Positions 17,805 through 26,402 of a stretch of 64,000 bases of DNA are shown here, piece after piece. Position 1 is the first letter of the stretch. Every line of letters starts with the position of its first letter. This stretch comes from CAIZGX01 sp964430305 (GTDB lineage Bacteria; Bacteroidota; Bacteroidia; Flavobacteriales_D; Sanyastnellaceae). The position numbers and the translations under genes were made by a program. The notes below the pieces were generated by a model that did no database searches, was not told the origin of the DNA, and saw only the letters and a program-made list of their open reading frames with translations. The stretch lies in the NCBI GenBank assembly GCA_964430305.1, contig CAYSEX010000005.1, forward strand, positions 1 through 64,000, read 5' to 3'.

Positions 17805-18822
17805 TTGCCTCTAACCTTTTTTTCAATTCTTGAAACTGGCTGTTTGTAATATCTCGGTGAAATACAAAACGAATCCATTCATTTCCGAACGGAAAACACA
17901 GAATTCCATTCGCTTTCAGTATTTCCACCACGGGTAAAGATTCACCGCCCTTCGGTTTCCAAATTAATATATTGGTCTCTGCGGGCATGGTCACCTGCGC
18001 ATGGTTTAATTCAAGCAATAACTGCTCTATTTCTTTGGATCTTTGGTGATCTTCAGCAAGTCTGAGGCTCTCAACTTCCAACGCATAAATTCCAGCTGCT
18101 GCGAGCATTCCTGCCTGTCGCATTCCACCACCTAGACTTTTCCTGCGTCTTCGGGCCTTTTCAATAAATTCCTTCGAGCCTAGCAATAAACTTCCAACTG
18201 GGGCTCCTAAACCCTTGCTTAAACAAATACTAATAGAGTCGAAATAAGAGCCATATTCTTTTGGAGATCTACCCGATTCAATTAGAGCGTTGAACAACCG
18301 TGCTCCATCACAATGAAAAGCAAGCCCATGTTTTTTGCAAGCATCTGAAATTTTCGCAATTTCCTCAATATTCCAGATGGCCCCTCCACCTTTATTCATG
18401 GTATCTTCGATACAGACCAATGTGGTTAATGGCAAATGAATGTCGTGCTTATTGTTGATGTTGTTCAATACATCTTCAACGGTGAACCTTCCTCTATCTC
18501 CTTGAATGAGTCTAACAGAAACACCGCTATTAAGCGCAATACCACCGCCTTCATAAACATAGATATGTGCCATATTGCTGCATATCAATTCATCGCCTGG
18601 CTTACAATGAACACCTATGGCAATTTGATTGGTCTGTGTTCCGCTTGAACAAAATAATGCTGCCTCCATTCCGAAAATGTTAGCGGCCAATTGTTGCAGT
18701 TCATTTACCGTTGGATCTTCTTGAAATACATCGTCACCCAATTCAGCGGCGAACATACGTTCTTTCATGGCTACAGATGGTTTTGTAACCGTATCGCTTC
18801 GTAAATCAATTATATTCGCCAT
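17794..18822 (-). CDS. ltaE: Low-specificity L-threonine aldolase
   Basis: PLP enzyme cleaving L-threonine or L-allo-threonine to glycine and acetaldehyde. The 342 residues contain LRSDTVTKPS at the N-terminus, FHCDGARLFNA (the Asp and Arg contacting PLP) and the PLP-lysine motif SICLSKGLGAPVGS, as expected for the family. Its ATG lies only 3 nt from the divergent subtilase ATG, so each gene's promoter sits in the other's coding sequence. A TACCTTTG -7 box is at plus 18846-18853. Confidence 0.93.
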   Translation of the reverse strand: MANIIDLRSDTVTKPSVAMKERMFAAELGDDVFQEDPTVNELQQLAANIFGMEAALFCSSGTQTNQIAIGVHCKPGDELICSNMAHIYVYEGGGIALNSGVSVRLIQGDRGRFTVEDVLNNINNKHDIHLPLTTLVCIEDTMNKGGGAIWNIEEIAKISDACKKHGLAFHCDGARLFNALIESGRSPKEYGSYFDSISICLSKGLGAPVGSLLLGSKEFIEKARRRRKSLGGGMRQAGMLAAAGIYALEVESLRLAEDHQRSKEIEQLLLELNHAQVTMPAETNILIWKPKGGESLPVVEILKANGILCFPFGNEWIRFVFHRDITNSQFQELKKRLEAITF

Positions 18823-18825
18823 AAC

Positions 18826-20565
18826 ATGAAAAGTTCATTCTTGCGCAAAGGTATTACACTACTCGTATTCGTTTTAGGTTGTTGCGCAGTCAATACCATT
18901 CAAGGTCAAATTTCGGGATGGATATATTTCAAGAATAAAGAAGTTTCAAATTGGAAACCAGAGGATGTTTTCACAAAAGAAGCATTACTTCGTAGAGCTC
19001 TACTTGGTATTCAATTCAGTTTTGAAGACCAACCTGTATCTGACAACTACGTTAAGGAAATAAAACACCTTGCTGACAGTTTGCATGGGTATAGCAAGTG
19101 GCTTAATGCCGCCGTTATTAAATGCAGTAAAAAAAATTGGATTCAAATCTCACGTTTACCTTTCGTTTCAAAAATTGACACCTCAGCGTATTCAACTCAG
19201 GAAACACAGTTATGTGAAATTGAAATACAGGAAGATTCATTAAACAGTGATAAAATAACTTCAATTGAACAGAGCGTAGAAAATTTGCAAGGGTCTCTTT
19301 TTCGAGACCATCATATTTCTGGTCGAAATGTAATTGTTGCCATTCTAGATGCCGGATTTAAAGGAGTGAACTCAGGTGCTGCCTTTGAACATATTCGGAA
19401 TGAGCAAAGAATTATCGCTACCAAAGACTTTATTCATCCAAGATCTAAATCAATTTATGCGTTTTCCACACACGGCTCGCGAGTTCTTTCTTGTGTAGCT
19501 GGAAAAATGGATAGCGTTTCGTTCGGCCTAGGAACTGGTGCAAAATTCATATTAGCACGTGTAACACCTCAATTCGGCGGACTGCGGTCACTTAATGATA
19601 TTCAATGGATTCAAGCTTTGGAATGGGCAGACGAGCAAGGTGCTTCGCTCGTGAATTCCTCGCTCAGTTTCACAACTCAATTGTTTTCAAGAGGTGAAAT
19701 GGATGGCGTAAGTGCCAGAATATCTCGAGTTGCATCACATGCAGCTGAGCGCGGAATTGTCATTGTAAATTCTGCGGGAAACGAATTTGATGGTGCATGG
19801 GAAATTATAGGTGCGCCGGCAGATGCAACAGATATCCTTTCCATTGGATCAATATCACCCTTTAATTTTTTACATTCTGAATTTTCGAGTATTGGCCCAA
19901 CCGCAGACGGTAGAATGAAACCCGATTTATGTGCCATTGGCGAACTTTATGTTGCGGACGAAAAAATTGAATTTGCAAATGGAACCTCATTCGCTGCGCC
20001 GCTTGTTGCAGGATTCGTGGCTTGTATTCAAGAGATGCATCCTGACTGGGATGCGTATAAAGTAATGGACGAGATGCGAAAATCTGGACACTTGTATCCA
20101 TATTACGATTATGCGCATGGCTTTGGAGTTCCGCAAGCGAGTTATTTTTTTAACCAAATAACACCAGATACTAGTCTCGCTTTTATCAAGTCAAAATTTA
20201 GCCATTGTGAATTATATCAAATTGATTCACTACACTCAGAAATTTCTTTCTGTTTCCATGATGATTCGTTGGTGCAGTTAGAACTTGAGAATTTACAATT
20301 AGGTATGGACAAGAGCATGAACCAACAAGCGAATGTATTCATTTCAGTTCTGAATGAGCAGGGAGAATTGAAATCGTTTGGCTTTGATCGTATTCACAAT
20401 GAGATGCGTTTTGGCAATGATTCTTATTTCGGTATAGAGGAAGCACCTATAGGTTCGAACTATTTTTTTGGATTATTGAATTTAGCCATTCCAACTTGTA
20501 ATAGCTGTACTCTGCGTATTCACTTTTTGAATGAGATCATTAACCTGCCTATGTCCCATGAATAA
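18826..20565 (+). CDS. Exported S8 (subtilisin-like) serine peptidase
   Basis: A 579-residue exported protease. After a signal peptide (about residues 1-28) comes the N-terminal region common to Bacteroidota subtilases (GWIYFKNKE...FTKEALLRR, then KALPFV-like RLPFVSKI). The catalytic triad is intact: Asp175 in AILDAGFKG, His216 in STHGSRV, Ser388 in NGTSFAAP, with oxyanion Asn319 in SAGNE. After the catalytic domain there are about 140 residues but no recognisable T9SS sorting tail, unlike most relatives. The stop overlaps the next gene's start (ATGAATAA). A TATATTCG box (18811-18818, one mismatch) lies 7 nt upstream. Confidence 0.88.
   Translation: MKSSFLRKGITLLVFVLGCCAVNTIQGQISGWIYFKNKEVSNWKPEDVFTKEALLRRALLGIQFSFEDQPVSDNYVKEIKHLADSLHGYSKWLNAAVIKCSKKNWIQISRLPFVSKIDTSAYSTQETQLCEIEIQEDSLNSDKITSIEQSVENLQGSLFRDHHISGRNVIVAILDAGFKGVNSGAAFEHIRNEQRIIATKDFIHPRSKSIYAFSTHGSRVLSCVAGKMDSVSFGLGTGAKFILARVTPQFGGLRSLNDIQWIQALEWADEQGASLVNSSLSFTTQLFSRGEMDGVSARISRVASHAAERGIVIVNSAGNEFDGAWEIIGAPADATDILSIGSISPFNFLHSEFSSIGPTADGRMKPDLCAIGELYVADEKIEFANGTSFAAPLVAGFVACIQEMHPDWDAYKVMDEMRKSGHLYPYYDYAHGFGVPQASYFFNQITPDTSLAFIKSKFSHCELYQIDSLHSEISFCFHDDSLVQLELENLQLGMDKSMNQQANVFISVLNEQGELKSFGFDRIHNEMRFGNDSYFGIEEAPIGSNYFFGLLNLAIPTCNSCTLRIHFLNEIINLPMSHE
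18846..18853 (-). promoter_or_regulatory. -7 promoter box of ltaE inside the subtilase gene
   Basis: Minus-strand TACCTTTG matches TAnnTTTG and ends 23 nt before the ltaE ATG. It lies in codons 7-10 of the divergent subtilase gene. No matching -33 TTTG was seen at the usual distance. Confidence 0.45.
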
Positions 20566-21277
20566 ATACGCCCTCTTTTTTGTAGCTTTTATGTTCACCG
20601 GTGCCATACTCGCACAACCTGTTGGTTTTATGATTGATGTTGATTCTGTTATGAAACGAACTGAGAATTTTAAATTGGGTGGGCTGAATGGTGAGTCTGC
20701 TACATGGAGTATGATTCAATTCAGCATTGGAGTACCAACGAAATATAAATCCTCTCCGTATAGCGCTGAAAGCAATTACACCTTGTTTCGTTTGGTTTCG
20801 GAGACTAAGAAAGACCTTTCCGATAATTTCGCTGTGATTTATGGCAATTCATATGAATATATGTCATGCCCTTTGCCAACCGAAATAAATGGGAGCTCGT
20901 TTCTTAACGATCGTGTTTGGCACTCCAAGTCTTATAGAACCAATAAATTGGGAATAACGCTTGGTGCACGTCAATCTGTAATGCGTCGTGGTGCCAATCA
21001 ACACCTATCCATAGACTTCCTTCAAACCATTGAATTCAACATTGGGCAAAATGTCATTGGCAAGCAAAAATCAGAAAATGAAAAATTCTTTTGGACCGAG
21101 AAAAAATTGGAAGGTAGAAGGGTTATTGAACTTTGGCCCTCAATTCGTTTTATGTACAACATCTTTGGATTTGGAGTGAAGTATCAGTTGCTATCACAAT
21201 TTAAAAATGGTCCTTTCGAAAAGGAAAATTTTGGGCATTGGAGGGCCTTTTTCTGCATTACCATTCCAACCAATTAA
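20558..21277 (+). CDS. Exported protein of unknown function
   Basis: A 239-residue protein with a signal peptide (MNKYALFFVAFMFTGAILAQ) and alternating strand-like segments (e.g. LWPSIRFMYNIFGFGVKYQLL) compatible with a periplasmic or small outer-membrane beta protein. I do not recognise the family. The ATG at 20558 overlaps the subtilase stop and puts the signal peptide at the N-terminus; the 20531 start would prepend nine residues with no purpose. Coupling to the subtilase suggests a shared role, which is inference. Its 3' end overlaps the convergent HSDR_N gene by 4 nt. Confidence 0.6.
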   Translation: MNKYALFFVAFMFTGAILAQPVGFMIDVDSVMKRTENFKLGGLNGESATWSMIQFSIGVPTKYKSSPYSAESNYTLFRLVSETKKDLSDNFAVIYGNSYEYMSCPLPTEINGSSFLNDRVWHSKSYRTNKLGITLGARQSVMRRGANQHLSIDFLQTIEFNIGQNVIGKQKSENEKFFWTEKKLEGRRVIELWPSIRFMYNIFGFGVKYQLLSQFKNGPFEKENFGHWRAFFCITIPTN

Positions 21278-21732
21278 CCCGATTGTTTGGACTCATTTAT
21301 TTCCGGGAATTCTGACAACCAAACCCATTTGCTAGCCTCATTCTTTCTGCAAATGGCTGTTCGCACACCGTTCGAAACAAGAATATAAGTTGGGTTCAAA
21401 TCTAAATTGTAAATCGCTGCCTGATCCAAAACCAATTGACTCATTGGCTTTTCGGGTGATTTAAATTCGGCAACAAGCAAAACACAGAAATTACGATCAT
21501 AGAGCACCAAATCTGGCCTTCTCTTTCGTCCATTGACTAAAATCTGTTTTTCTACAGACATTCTTTCAACCGGGAACCCCATGTTTTCAGACAAAAAAAG
21601 TATCGCGTTTTGACGCACAAATTCTTCGGGAGTTAGTGAAACCCATTTCTTTCGAACGACATCCCATACTTCATTCCTTCCCTCACCTTCTCTTATTTTC
21701 AATTGTTTGAAAGGAAATTCAAAATCTTGCAC
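21274..21732 (-). CDS. HSDR_N-type (PD-(D/E)XK) domain protein
   Basis: A 152-residue single-domain protein resembling the N-terminal nuclease domain of type I restriction R subunits (HSDR_N_2, PF13588). The core RPDLVLYD...LLVAEFKSP supplies the Asp and Glu-X-Lys of a PD-(D/E)XK active site. No helicase, specificity or methylase subunit is nearby, so it is not a restriction system. Homologues beside holA are common in Flavobacteriales as I recall, suggesting a housekeeping repair or replication role. The start is GTG at 21732, with no better in-frame ATG before the conserved region. Confidence 0.78.
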   Translation of the reverse strand: MQDFEFPFKQLKIREGEGRNEVWDVVRKKWVSLTPEEFVRQNAILFLSENMGFPVERMSVEKQILVNGRKRRPDLVLYDRNFCVLLVAEFKSPEKPMSQLVLDQAAIYNLDLNPTYILVSNGVRTAICRKNEASKWVWLSEFPEINESKQSG

Positions 21733-21773
21733 GACCTATTACTTTTTTTCGCAAATTACCACTTTATTCAATT

Positions 21774-22547
21774 ATGAAAACAAAAGAAGAGATTGTAACC
21801 AATTGGTTGCCGAGATATACAGGTACTCACCTCGAAAAATTTGCACCTTATATTTTACTCACCAATTTCGATGAATACCTCAACAAATTCGCAGAGTGGC
21901 ACAATGTAGAAATTGTAGGCGAAAATAAAGCAATGCCTACGGCAACTGCAGACAACATTACCATGATCAACTTCAGTATGGGCAGTGCCAATGCTGCTAC
22001 TATCATGGATTTATTAAGTGCTATTCAACCGAAAGCTGTTTTGTTTCTCGGCAAATGTGGGGGCTTAAAAAAACGAAATGAAATTGGTGACTACATTTTA
22101 CCCATTGCAGGCATTCGTGGAGAGGGTACTGCCAATGATTATTTCCCGCCAGAAGTTCCTGCCTTGCCCGCTTTCACATTGCAGCGTGCAGTTTCCTCAA
22201 CAATTCGAGATTTTGGATTGGATTATTGGACTGGAACAGTATACACAACAAACCGTAGAGTTTGGGAGCACGATGATGAGTTTAAGTTATATCTCAAGAA
22301 AATTCGTGCCATGGCAATTGACATGGAAACCGCAACTCTCTTCAGTGTTGGATTTCATAATAAAATACCTACTGGCGCCTTGCTTCTAGTGAGTGACCAA
22401 CCTATGACACCTCAAGGTGTAAAAACAAGCGAAAGCGACAAAAAAGTTTCCAGTCACTTTGTAGATAATCATATTAAAATTGGCATTGCGGCATTGAAAG
22501 AAATTCAAGAGGAAGGCAGATCTGTTCGTCATTTAAAATGGGAATAA
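21774..22547 (+). CDS. amn: AMP nucleosidase
   Basis: Hydrolyses AMP to adenine and ribose 5-phosphate. The 257-residue form lacks the long N-terminal domain of the E. coli enzyme, as is normal in Bacteroidota. It has the nucleoside phosphorylase fold motifs INFSMGSANAATIMDLL, FLGKCGGLKK, IRGEGTANDY and the base/ribose-binding AIDMETATLFSVG followed by LLLVSDQPM. It lies 15 nt upstream of holA on the same strand and is divergent from the HSDR_N gene. Confidence 0.93.
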   Translation: MKTKEEIVTNWLPRYTGTHLEKFAPYILLTNFDEYLNKFAEWHNVEIVGENKAMPTATADNITMINFSMGSANAATIMDLLSAIQPKAVLFLGKCGGLKKRNEIGDYILPIAGIRGEGTANDYFPPEVPALPAFTLQRAVSSTIRDFGLDYWTGTVYTTNRRVWEHDDEFKLYLKKIRAMAIDMETATLFSVGFHNKIPTGALLLVSDQPMTPQGVKTSESDKKVSSHFVDNHIKIGIAALKEIQEEGRSVRHLKWE

Positions 22548-22562
22548 CCGATATTTGCATTC

Positions 22563-23573
22563 ATGGAACACCTGCGTATTATACGAGACATAGAGATGAA
22601 AAATCATTCGCCCATCTACTTGCTGCATGGCGAAGAAAGCTATTTCATAGATATTATCTCGGGAGCACTTGAGGAAAAACTTTTGGATGATGCTGAAAAA
22701 GCATTTGGCCTTCACATTTTTTATGGAAAGGACACCAACCTGGAACACATTCTTTCTACCAGCAAAGGGTTTCCAATGGGTGGAAATTTGCAGTTGGTCA
22801 TTGTTCGCGAAGCACAAGATTTAAAGGATTGGAAAAAGGAAGATGCAACTAAAAAACTAGTAGATTATATTCAAAACCCCACGCCAACAACTGTTCTTGC
22901 ATTTTGTTATAAAAATGGCAAACTAGACGGGAGAGGTCAAGCTTACAAAGCCTTTAAATCCAAAGCTAAGGTTTTTGAATCGTTGAAAATTAAAGATTAC
23001 GCCCTCTCAGAATGGGTGAACACGTTCGTAAAAGAACGACAATTAACCATTGGCGGGTCAAATGCTCAGCTCCTTGCTGATTATTTGGGGTCTGACCTTC
23101 ACAAACTGGTAAATGAAATTGAGAAACTTCGACTGATTTTAAAACCTGGCGATGAAATTACTTCTCAAATCATTCAAGATCACATTGGAATTTCAAAAGA
23201 TTACAACGTTTGGGAGCTTCAAGATGCCTTGGTTACAAAAGACGTGTTGAAAGCAAACCGCATTATTCATTACTTCGAAAATAACCCGAAGCAGAATCCG
23301 GTTGCTATGATTATACCTGCACTGTATCCATTTTTTGCCAAGCTCTGCCTCATACTGAATAGTCAAAGCAAATCAGAAGCATACAAAGAACTTGGTATTA
23401 CCTCCTTCGCTATGCGAAATTTTAAAGAAGCTGAAAAAAATTATTCACCAGCAAAATCTGAACGCATTCTGGGTTATCTGAGAGATGCAGAGGAACAACT
23501 CAAAGGTGTGAAAGGATTATCTTTTGACAGTGGTGATATTTTGAAAGAATTGGTATTCAAAATTCTGCACTAA
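22563..23573 (+). CDS. holA: DNA polymerase III subunit delta
   Basis: Clamp-loader delta subunit that opens the beta sliding clamp. The N-terminal region SPIYLLHGEESYFID is diagnostic; the three-domain architecture (two AAA+-like domains plus collar, about residues 205-336, with KDYNVWELQDAL) is complete at 336 residues. The ATG at 22563 gives the normal distance to YLLHGEE; 22596 would cut into the family's usual N-terminus. A near-consensus box GATATTTG (22550-22557) ends 5 nt before this ATG. It follows amn by 15 nt and converges on the asparaginase gene with a 2 nt gap. Confidence 0.92.
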   Translation: MEHLRIIRDIEMKNHSPIYLLHGEESYFIDIISGALEEKLLDDAEKAFGLHIFYGKDTNLEHILSTSKGFPMGGNLQLVIVREAQDLKDWKKEDATKKLVDYIQNPTPTTVLAFCYKNGKLDGRGQAYKAFKSKAKVFESLKIKDYALSEWVNTFVKERQLTIGGSNAQLLADYLGSDLHKLVNEIEKLRLILKPGDEITSQIIQDHIGISKDYNVWELQDALVTKDVLKANRIIHYFENNPKQNPVAMIIPALYPFFAKLCLILNSQSKSEAYKELGITSFAMRNFKEAEKNYSPAKSERILGYLRDAEEQLKGVKGLSFDSGDILKELVFKILH

Positions 23574-23575
23574 AA

Positions 23576-24559
23576 CTAAATTAAACTCTTAGCTTCTTTC
23601 AATTCGTTTTTTCCGTTCTCGCAGATGGCGTATGTAAAGCCTTTTCGTAATCCAAATGCACCATATTCTCCATCGGTTCGGAGAGCGAGCACGCCAACTT
23701 GATACTCGTCGGTCATAAACGCATTATTGGCATAGAGTCTCTTTATAGCTTCTTCACATGCTTCTTGTGGACTAGCCCCCTGTCTCATCAGTTCAACAAC
23801 TAAAAAGGAGGTACATGAACGGATCACCGTTTCACCCAAGCCCGTGCAGGTTGCAGCACCTATTTCATTATCTACGTAAAGTCCAGCGCCTATGATAGGA
23901 CTATCTCCAACTCTTCCATGCATTTTAAATGCTAACCCACTTGTAGTGCATGCACCCGATAATTGCCCTTTTGAGTCTTGAGCAAGAAGTCCAATGGTAT
24001 CGTGATTTTCAATGTTTATGATGGGTTTGTATTCTGAAGTCTTCAACCATTCCTTCCATGCCTTCTGTGCTTCAGGATTGGTGTAATTCGATTTTTCAAA
24101 CTTCAATGAAGCTGCAAACTGCTCAGCACCTTCACCAACAAGCATGGCATGAGGTGTCTGCTCCAACACCCCCCGAGCAATAGAGATCGGATGTGCATAA
24201 CCCGAGACACAAGCTACACTTCCCGCTCTATGCTTGTAATCCATGATTGATGCGTCTAGTGTTGTAATTCCATCACGATCAGGAAGTCCTCCCAATCCAA
24301 CGCTTAAATTTTTCAAATCACTCTCAGTATGATAGACTCCCTTTTCGGCCATATCCAATGCATCGCCTCCATTCTTTAATGCCTGCATAGCTGCGTCATT
24401 CGCGGCAATGCCATGATCCCAAGTTGAAATGACAATTGGCTTCACGTTTCTTGCAATACTTTTTTTCTTCTTCAATACTTCACCCAAAACCATTGGAGCA
24501 GCAGCCACACCAACTCCAAGTAGTGCGAATCGCGATAAAAACCCTCTTCTTGTGCTCAT
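23576..24559 (-). CDS. N4-(beta-N-acetylglucosaminyl)-L-asparaginase-type hydrolase
   Basis: Ntn-hydrolase of the glycosylasparaginase family (peptidase family T2), releasing the glycan from N-linked GlcNAc-Asn in characterised members. The N-terminus carries a twin-arginine-like signal (MSTRRGFLSRFALLGVG). The autoproteolytic nucleophile is Thr188 in NHDTIGLLAQD; GRVGDSPIIGAG and TCTGLGETVIR are the conserved substrate-side motifs. At 327 residues it is the expected length. Its ATG overlaps the stop of the upstream deiminase-like gene (TAATG), so the two are coupled. Confidence 0.9.
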   Translation of the reverse strand: MSTRRGFLSRFALLGVGVAAAPMVLGEVLKKKKSIARNVKPIVISTWDHGIAANDAAMQALKNGGDALDMAEKGVYHTESDLKNLSVGLGGLPDRDGITTLDASIMDYKHRAGSVACVSGYAHPISIARGVLEQTPHAMLVGEGAEQFAASLKFEKSNYTNPEAQKAWKEWLKTSEYKPIINIENHDTIGLLAQDSKGQLSGACTTSGLAFKMHGRVGDSPIIGAGLYVDNEIGAATCTGLGETVIRSCTSFLVVELMRQGASPQEACEEAIKRLYANNAFMTDEYQVGVLALRTDGEYGAFGLRKGFTYAICENGKNELKEAKSLI

Positions 24560-26343
24560 TATTCCACAACAAATGGTAGATGATAAACTCCTTTTTCTCC
24601 AACAAGTTGAATGTAATACATGCCGGCTGCGTATTTGTTGGCATGAATGAAAAACTTATTCTTGCCGGGAGAAATGGTAGATTCAAAAACTTGCTCAACT
24701 CGCTGTCCTTGAGCATTCACAACAAATGCTGTGGCACGCTGTGTTGCAAAAGATTCGAACTCAACACACGTAATTGCCGAAGCCGGATTCGGGAAAATTC
24801 GACTGAATGTGAATGCTTCTTCCTGCACCGCATCTGTGCCTAAAACATCAAACGACCAATACGCCGCGGGTGCAGCAATTGGACGCTGTAAAATCTTACC
24901 GGAATTACTTTCACCTTCCACGTAATAATAAACAGTTGTACCTGCTGCTTGAGCAGGAATGAGACCCGACCATTCATTGTTGCCTATAGAAACCATATCA
25001 ACAACGTTATACGAGCCAAGTAAGTCTGTTTTCCAATATAACCTGCCTGCCACAACTCCGCTTCTGTGATTCATATATGCCACCACTTCGTATGGCGTTG
25101 TGGTGTTGGTAGTGTCATCTAATGGATTATGAGAAATCAATAGCGGATCATTCACTCCAACGCTGTGCGTGATGCAGTGAATGGCACCACTAGCGGCTAT
25201 GATATTATCTGTCTGGTTATCACAATCAATTCCAATGATCTGGTATCCCGGTAAACTCTCTTGCCATATACGAAGAGCTGTGGTATCATATTCTTCTCTG
25301 TATATGGGTAAAATAACCATATCATTCACGAAGACAGCGTTGGTATATGTTCTGTATGACGAAGGTGGATTTGAACTTGGCCAATTGCCTCCAGCACTTG
25401 GTGGCATTGGAATGCGAATGACTTCATATGGCTCACCCCACTTGTTCATGAAATTGCTCACTACATATTCCATATTGGCGTTGATTTGTGGACCATCTGC
25501 AACGCCTGCCGGATATTCACCAATTAACAATCTCTGCTCATCAAGTAATTTCATGTGCATATCAATGTGGTGAATTCCATCATACGGTAACGTTGGCATT
25601 TTTATGTACCTATTTATTCCCAGATACTCTTCCATGATTAAATCAATATCGGCCTCTGTTTTTGCTGTTACACCGTATGGATTCCCTGCTTGGTTCTCAT
25701 CAAGAATGAGTTCACTTGCGAATGCCGTTCCGAAACCGTCCACCATCCAATTACCCCCTGTATTTACAAGATCGTCTGGAGCTTCAGTCATGGTGTAAAG
25801 GTTCAATCCGAGATAATCTGCTATGGTTTGAGGAGAAGCATCATCATTTGGTCTTGTGGGTCTGTTGTAGATCCAATCAACCAACATCAAGGTGTCTACT
25901 TCGTTACCATAAACCGGATTAGCGGCATAATCACGCATCCAAACACTATCAAAATTCGCAGGCACAATAACCACATTGTTCATGTCAGTGAATGCAGGGC
26001 CTCCCGTGTTGGTTGCGTTCAAATAGTTTTCGGTAGCGGTAACGTTTTCGCTGAGGATAATGACAAGAGTTTGCGTCTTTGCATTCGCAACTATCTGTTT
26101 TAAAATCGAAGGATACGAAATCCAAGCTACGGTTAAACATTGAATCTCCTCCCACTCAGCCATAGATCTGAGATTTGTAAAAGGTGGTGGAGTAGCAATT
26201 CCTCTTGTTTGCGATGATGAAATTTGGAAATCACCGCGAGCGATTTGTTCCAATTCACTGGAGGTGAAACCAACAGGTAAGTCTACCTGAGCATTAGTAG
26301 CTGTAAGAACAAAAGAAAACAAGACTAAAGTAAAATACCTCAT
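24559..26343 (-). CDS. Secreted peptidylarginine deiminase-like protein, T9SS cargo
   Basis: A 594-residue exported protein of the PAD_porph/agmatine-deiminase fold. After a signal peptide (1-19) the guanidine-modifying enzyme domain spans about 60-400. The residues expected from Porphyromonas PPAD are present: Asp138 in WMRDY, His259 and Asp261 in HHIDMHMK, nucleophile Cys390 in GAIHCITHSVG. An Ig-like domain (about 415-500) and a type A T9SS tail (IFPNPASAITCVEF, ending FVVE) follow, the same order as PPAD. The reaction is probably conversion of arginine to citrulline with ammonia release; peptide, free arginine or agmatine as substrate is open. Confidence 0.85.
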   Translation of the reverse strand: MRYFTLVLFSFVLTATNAQVDLPVGFTSSELEQIARGDFQISSSQTRGIATPPPFTNLRSMAEWEEIQCLTVAWISYPSILKQIVANAKTQTLVIILSENVTATENYLNATNTGGPAFTDMNNVVIVPANFDSVWMRDYAANPVYGNEVDTLMLVDWIYNRPTRPNDDASPQTIADYLGLNLYTMTEAPDDLVNTGGNWMVDGFGTAFASELILDENQAGNPYGVTAKTEADIDLIMEEYLGINRYIKMPTLPYDGIHHIDMHMKLLDEQRLLIGEYPAGVADGPQINANMEYVVSNFMNKWGEPYEVIRIPMPPSAGGNWPSSNPPSSYRTYTNAVFVNDMVILPIYREEYDTTALRIWQESLPGYQIIGIDCDNQTDNIIAASGAIHCITHSVGVNDPLLISHNPLDDTTNTTTPYEVVAYMNHRSGVVAGRLYWKTDLLGSYNVVDMVSIGNNEWSGLIPAQAAGTTVYYYVEGESNSGKILQRPIAAPAAYWSFDVLGTDAVQEEAFTFSRIFPNPASAITCVEFESFATQRATAFVVNAQGQRVEQVFESTISPGKNKFFIHANKYAAGMYYIQLVGEKGVYHLPFVVE

Positions 26344-26402
26344 TGTAAAATAATTTTGGAGTACAAGTTAGCCACACAGCATGGAAACACCAAATTCGAA
26401 AA

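Noticed and set aside
21274..21732. Remnant of a type I restriction-modification system
   Set aside because: No methylase, specificity or helicase gene or fragment is nearby, and the domain is intact next to holA.
25181..26103. Plus-strand open frames of 64-137 codons opposite the deiminase-like gene
   Set aside because: They are shadows of a gene with complete catalytic residues; no start context or homology-like motif.
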